A stretch of 64,000 nucleotides of DNA from assembly GCF_028858515.1 (NCBI RefSeq), contig NZ_JAPJZJ010000001.1, forward strand, positions 372,001 to 436,000. The letters run 5' to 3'. The notes under the pieces were generated by a model. That model saw nothing but the letters and a program-made list of their open reading frames with translations. It ran no database searches and was not told where the DNA came from. A program made the position numbers and the translations under genes. This DNA is from Aurantiacibacter sp. D1-12. Lineage in GTDB: Bacteria > Pseudomonadota > Alphaproteobacteria > Sphingomonadales > Sphingomonadaceae. Each line of letters starts with the position of its first letter. Positions within the stretch are counted from its first letter, which is position 1. Below are positions 62,801-64,000 of the stretch, in pieces.

Positions 62801-63297
62801 TCCATTCGCTGCTGGAGCGTTTGCCCGATACCCCGTCCGAAATGCGCGAGGCCGGGGGCAGGGCTTGGCTCGAACGCCACGGGCCGGACCTGTCGACAGA
62901 AGAGCGCGAGGAAATGCTCTCCCGCGCCATAGCGGTTCTCGATGCGCCCGAGTGGCGCGAACTGTTTGGCCCTGATGCTCTGGCTGAGGTTCCGCTCGCC
63001 GCGGTGGTTGGTGATCAGGTGATCGCGGGGACGGCGGACCGGCTGCTCGTCACTGAAACCCGCGTGCTGGTGGCGGACTTTAAGACCGCCCGCCGTCCGC
63101 CACGTTCGCTGGAAGATATTCCGCGCACTACGCTGGTCCAAATGGCGTCTTACGTCTCCGCTTTGGAAGTGATCTATCCGGGGCGCACCATCGAGGCAGC
63201 CGTGCTCTACACGCAGGTGCCGCAGCTCATCGCGATTCCCGCCGATGTGCTCGCCAGTAACCGACCGGGGCTGAAAGACGAACCCGGCGGGGGATAA
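59830..63297 (+). CDS. addA: AddA subunit, UvrD-type helicase and nuclease
   Basis: 1155 residues. Walker A ASAGTGKTQVL (near residue 27), DEAQDTNQQQW (motif II), and motifs V and VI including TVHGSKGLQAPIV and YVAMTRAEEAL are SF1A helicase features. The C-terminal nuclease motif LVADFKTARRPP includes the catalytic Asp/Lys. Length agrees with alphaproteobacterial AddA. It follows addB with a 4-base overlap and precedes trxA by 92 bases. Confidence 0.96.
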   Translation: MSGKVFELKDNQRKAVAPDDSVWLSASAGTGKTQVLSARVLRLLLTDGVRPENILCLTFTKAGAAEMAERVNEVLANWVRMPGEALAKQLGFIGADMDQDTVARARSLFASVLDCPGGGLRINTIHAFSQWLLSAFPNEAELIPGTKAMEDRDRDLLADRVLRELLVEWQDSDPAAVAALEELSVRLGPDRARGWLMRCAGAHKAWFGKGAWQPPMEGRVRQLLGVAPDADAAMLCKACADGTPLLEAVRQVMWAYDEWGAGSGQKFAAQIGDWLLGSPEERFGSAADLLGQLYNDKGLLKYQSNLEKKVDGAAAIAENARAQLQSVAEQATLLELAAVLTPALEVGYKFAIAWAEVKKREGFVDFDDLIAKAAELLKDKDQSDWIRYKLDREFDHILVDEAQDTNQQQWDIVDALADDFFSGLGQRGDRQRTVFVVGDYKQAIFGFQGTSPQNFAQAQRRYAELLHARREQAEKARANITARDLQDLDLDRSYRTSQPVLDFVDSVIEAIGYDNIGLKKKPERHEGDDRAGLVTLWKPVPAEEEDEGEGGDDGAEHRVSPSERRMADKIAEQVKLWLDKGFALEKGERRNAKPGDIMILVRKRGELVNPIVARLHAAGVPVAGVDRLRLGAPLAVQDLMAALRFAAQPHDDLSLAALLVSPIFGWSQEQLLEHGYRPAKTPLWEHLRKSTHADVMAATDMLKGLLAIADYEPPQAMLHWMLVGPWQARGKLVARLGQEANDPIDELLGAALQFSAAHTPSLQGFIRWFDVGDGELKREAEGSGGLVRVMTVHGSKGLQAPIVILADACSDPDASRASALDLEEEVLGERTGRDIPILPLSKSNKVGPISEAEEKAAAEEREEHWRLLYVAMTRAEEALFIGGALNKRSKKGPKPDSWYARVEPLFGDEWVEDSIWGARAELGVAAKPVLSAEQGARKARVEIPTWASTSIGPEPRPPRPLAPSSAADELGADPPLPAAQAAVAGRRGVLIHSLLERLPDTPSEMREAGGRAWLERHGPDLSTEEREEMLSRAIAVLDAPEWRELFGPDALAEVPLAAVVGDQVIAGTADRLLVTETRVLVADFKTARRPPRSLEDIPRTTLVQMASYVSALEVIYPGRTIEAAVLYTQVPQLIAIPADVLASNRPGLKDEPGGG

Positions 63298-63389
63298 ACA
63301 AAAGCTATCGTGCGTTATCCATTGCGAAAGCGCACTGCATGCCCAGATTGGGTGCAACGCATGAATACAAGACTTCAGGAGAAGCCATA

Positions 63390-63710
63390 ATGGCCACAAT
63401 CAACGTAACCGATGATAGCTTCCAGGCCGATGTGCTGGATGCCGACAAGCCCGTGCTGGTCGATTTCTGGGCCGACTGGTGCGGCCCGTGCAAGATGATC
63501 GCTCCGGCACTGGAAGAGCTGTCTGACGAGCTGGCTGACAAGGTCACCATCGCCAAGATGGACATCATGGAAAATCCCGATGTTCCCGGCAAGATGGGCG
63601 TTCAGTCGATCCCGTTCCTCGTCGTGTTCAAGAATGGTGAGCCCGTGGCCCAGCAGATGGGTGCGGCACCCAAGAACGCACTGAAGGACTGGCTCGAGCA
63701 GCACGTTTGA
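63390..63710 (+). CDS. trxA: Thioredoxin
   Basis: 106 residues from the ATG at 63390, after CAGGAGAAG. Redox pair Cys31-Gly-Pro-Cys34 (DWCGPCK), and cis-Pro in SIPFLVVF. It reduces disulfides in cytoplasmic enzymes, including the peroxiredoxin. The next gene converges a few bases away; a short palindrome spans the two stops. Confidence 0.97.
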   Translation: MATINVTDDSFQADVLDADKPVLVDFWADWCGPCKMIAPALEELSDELADKVTIAKMDIMENPDVPGKMGVQSIPFLVVFKNGEPVAQQMGAAPKNALKDWLEQHV

Positions 63711-63714
63711 CGCG

Positions 63715-64000
63715 CTAGAGCGCGTTGAGGCGCTCCACCATATCATCGTAAAGTTGAGGGCTGGCGGCACCGACCAGCCCTTTTCTTTGCCATTCGTCCA
63801 CGCGGTAGGGTGACCCGTCGAGCCGCGCGGCCTTGCCGCCAGCTTCGTTGAGCCACAGCACGCCTGCGGCATGGTCCCATGCCAGCGTGCGCTCGAAGAT
63901 CGATACGTCGTTCGTGCCCAGAGCGAGTCGCGGATATTGCTCGGCGGCGCAGTATGGGATGTCGGTGAGGCGATAGTGCGGGCAGATATGCTCTTTCACC
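63715..64000 (-). CDS. Inositol-monophosphatase family protein, 3' part only
   Basis: The last about 95 codons; the gene continues past the window end. AWDHAAGVLWLNEAGG is the C-terminal metal- and substrate-binding motif (WDxxAG) of the IMPase family, which includes SuhB, CysQ and HisN. The start and substrate cannot be known here. It converges on trxA. Confidence 0.85.
   Translation of the reverse strand, partial: VKEHICPHYRLTDIPYCAAEQYPRLALGTNDVSIFERTLAWDHAAGVLWLNEAGGKAARLDGSPYRVDEWQRKGLVGAASPQLYDDMVERLNAL

Noticed and set aside
63710-63725. ACGCGCT-AG-AGCGCGT palindrome as terminator of trxA
   Set aside because: Loop of 2 bases, no T-run, and it overlaps the stop of the converging gene.
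1-64000. CRISPR array, insertion sequence, prophage or rRNA
   Set aside because: No regular direct repeats with spacers, transposase, phage structural gene or rRNA sequence seen.

Overview
The window looks like chromosomal DNA of an alphaproteobacterium, most likely order Sphingomonadales and family Erythrobacteraceae. The clues are a glycine-route 5-aminolevulinate synthase (HemA), a DivL-type kinase with Tyr in place of the phospho-accepting His, AddAB instead of RecBCD, the AmgK/MurU muramic-acid recycling pair, a deoxyhypusine-synthase-like polyamine enzyme, a TonB receptor next to a spinster-type MFS carrier, and generally GC-rich coding DNA. The genus assignment is an inference. I found one tRNA and no rRNA, CRISPR array or insertion sequence.

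Layout. (1) 1-3983: an accessory and visibly more AT-rich block of three chained genes: the 3' part of a large uncharacterised protein, a protein with hydrophobic central helices like the middle part of polymorphic toxins, and an overlapping basic ORF with a DNA/RNA non-specific nuclease-like domain. No immunity gene is visible. (2) 4162-9393: a possible uptake and catabolism cluster (MFS carrier, alpha/beta hydrolase, TonB receptor) with a divergent TetR regulator. (3) 9436-11875: a response regulator, two MAPEG proteins and a Thr/Ser dehydratase. (4) 12124-16096: a polyamine locus (deoxyhypusine-synthase-like enzyme and ornithine-type decarboxylase) flanking a DUF3137/LemA pair. (5) 16102-23056: a PAS-GGDEF-EAL-PilZ protein, hemA, murI, plsY, dprA and a membrane protein. 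(6) 23153-30853: topA, a small protein, a response regulator, era-rnc-lepB and pgi. (7) 30966-32134: two overlapping lipoprotein genes of unknown role. (8) 32563-39519: rhlE, a lone SIR2-like protein, gor, a DUF2975/HTH pair, a lipoprotein and a secreted isoaspartyl-peptidase. (9) 39544-46766: aroK-aroB facing away from a 45-residue ORF, a large periplasmic protein, xerD, accA and an M48 protease. (10) 46918-50662: two Flp pilins, mutT, tRNA-Arg(ACG), folE, a divergent murA and a peroxiredoxin. (11) 50857-63710: ahcY, divL, tsaE, amgK, murU, addB, addA and trxA, mostly with overlapping stops and starts, then the end of an inositol-monophosphatase-like gene.

The core genes cover envelope synthesis (murI, murA, amgK, murU, plsY, lepB), cell-cycle control (divL), DNA maintenance (topA, dprA, xerD, addAB), translation-related functions (era, rnc, tsaE, rhlE) and redox balance (gor, trxA, peroxiredoxin). 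The parts with least precedent are the split toxin-like block at the left edge, the 30966-32134 lipoprotein pair, the SIR2-like protein, and an identical 20-bp double repeat found in two separate intergenic regions. All assignments come from reading translated sequence by eye; no database search was run.
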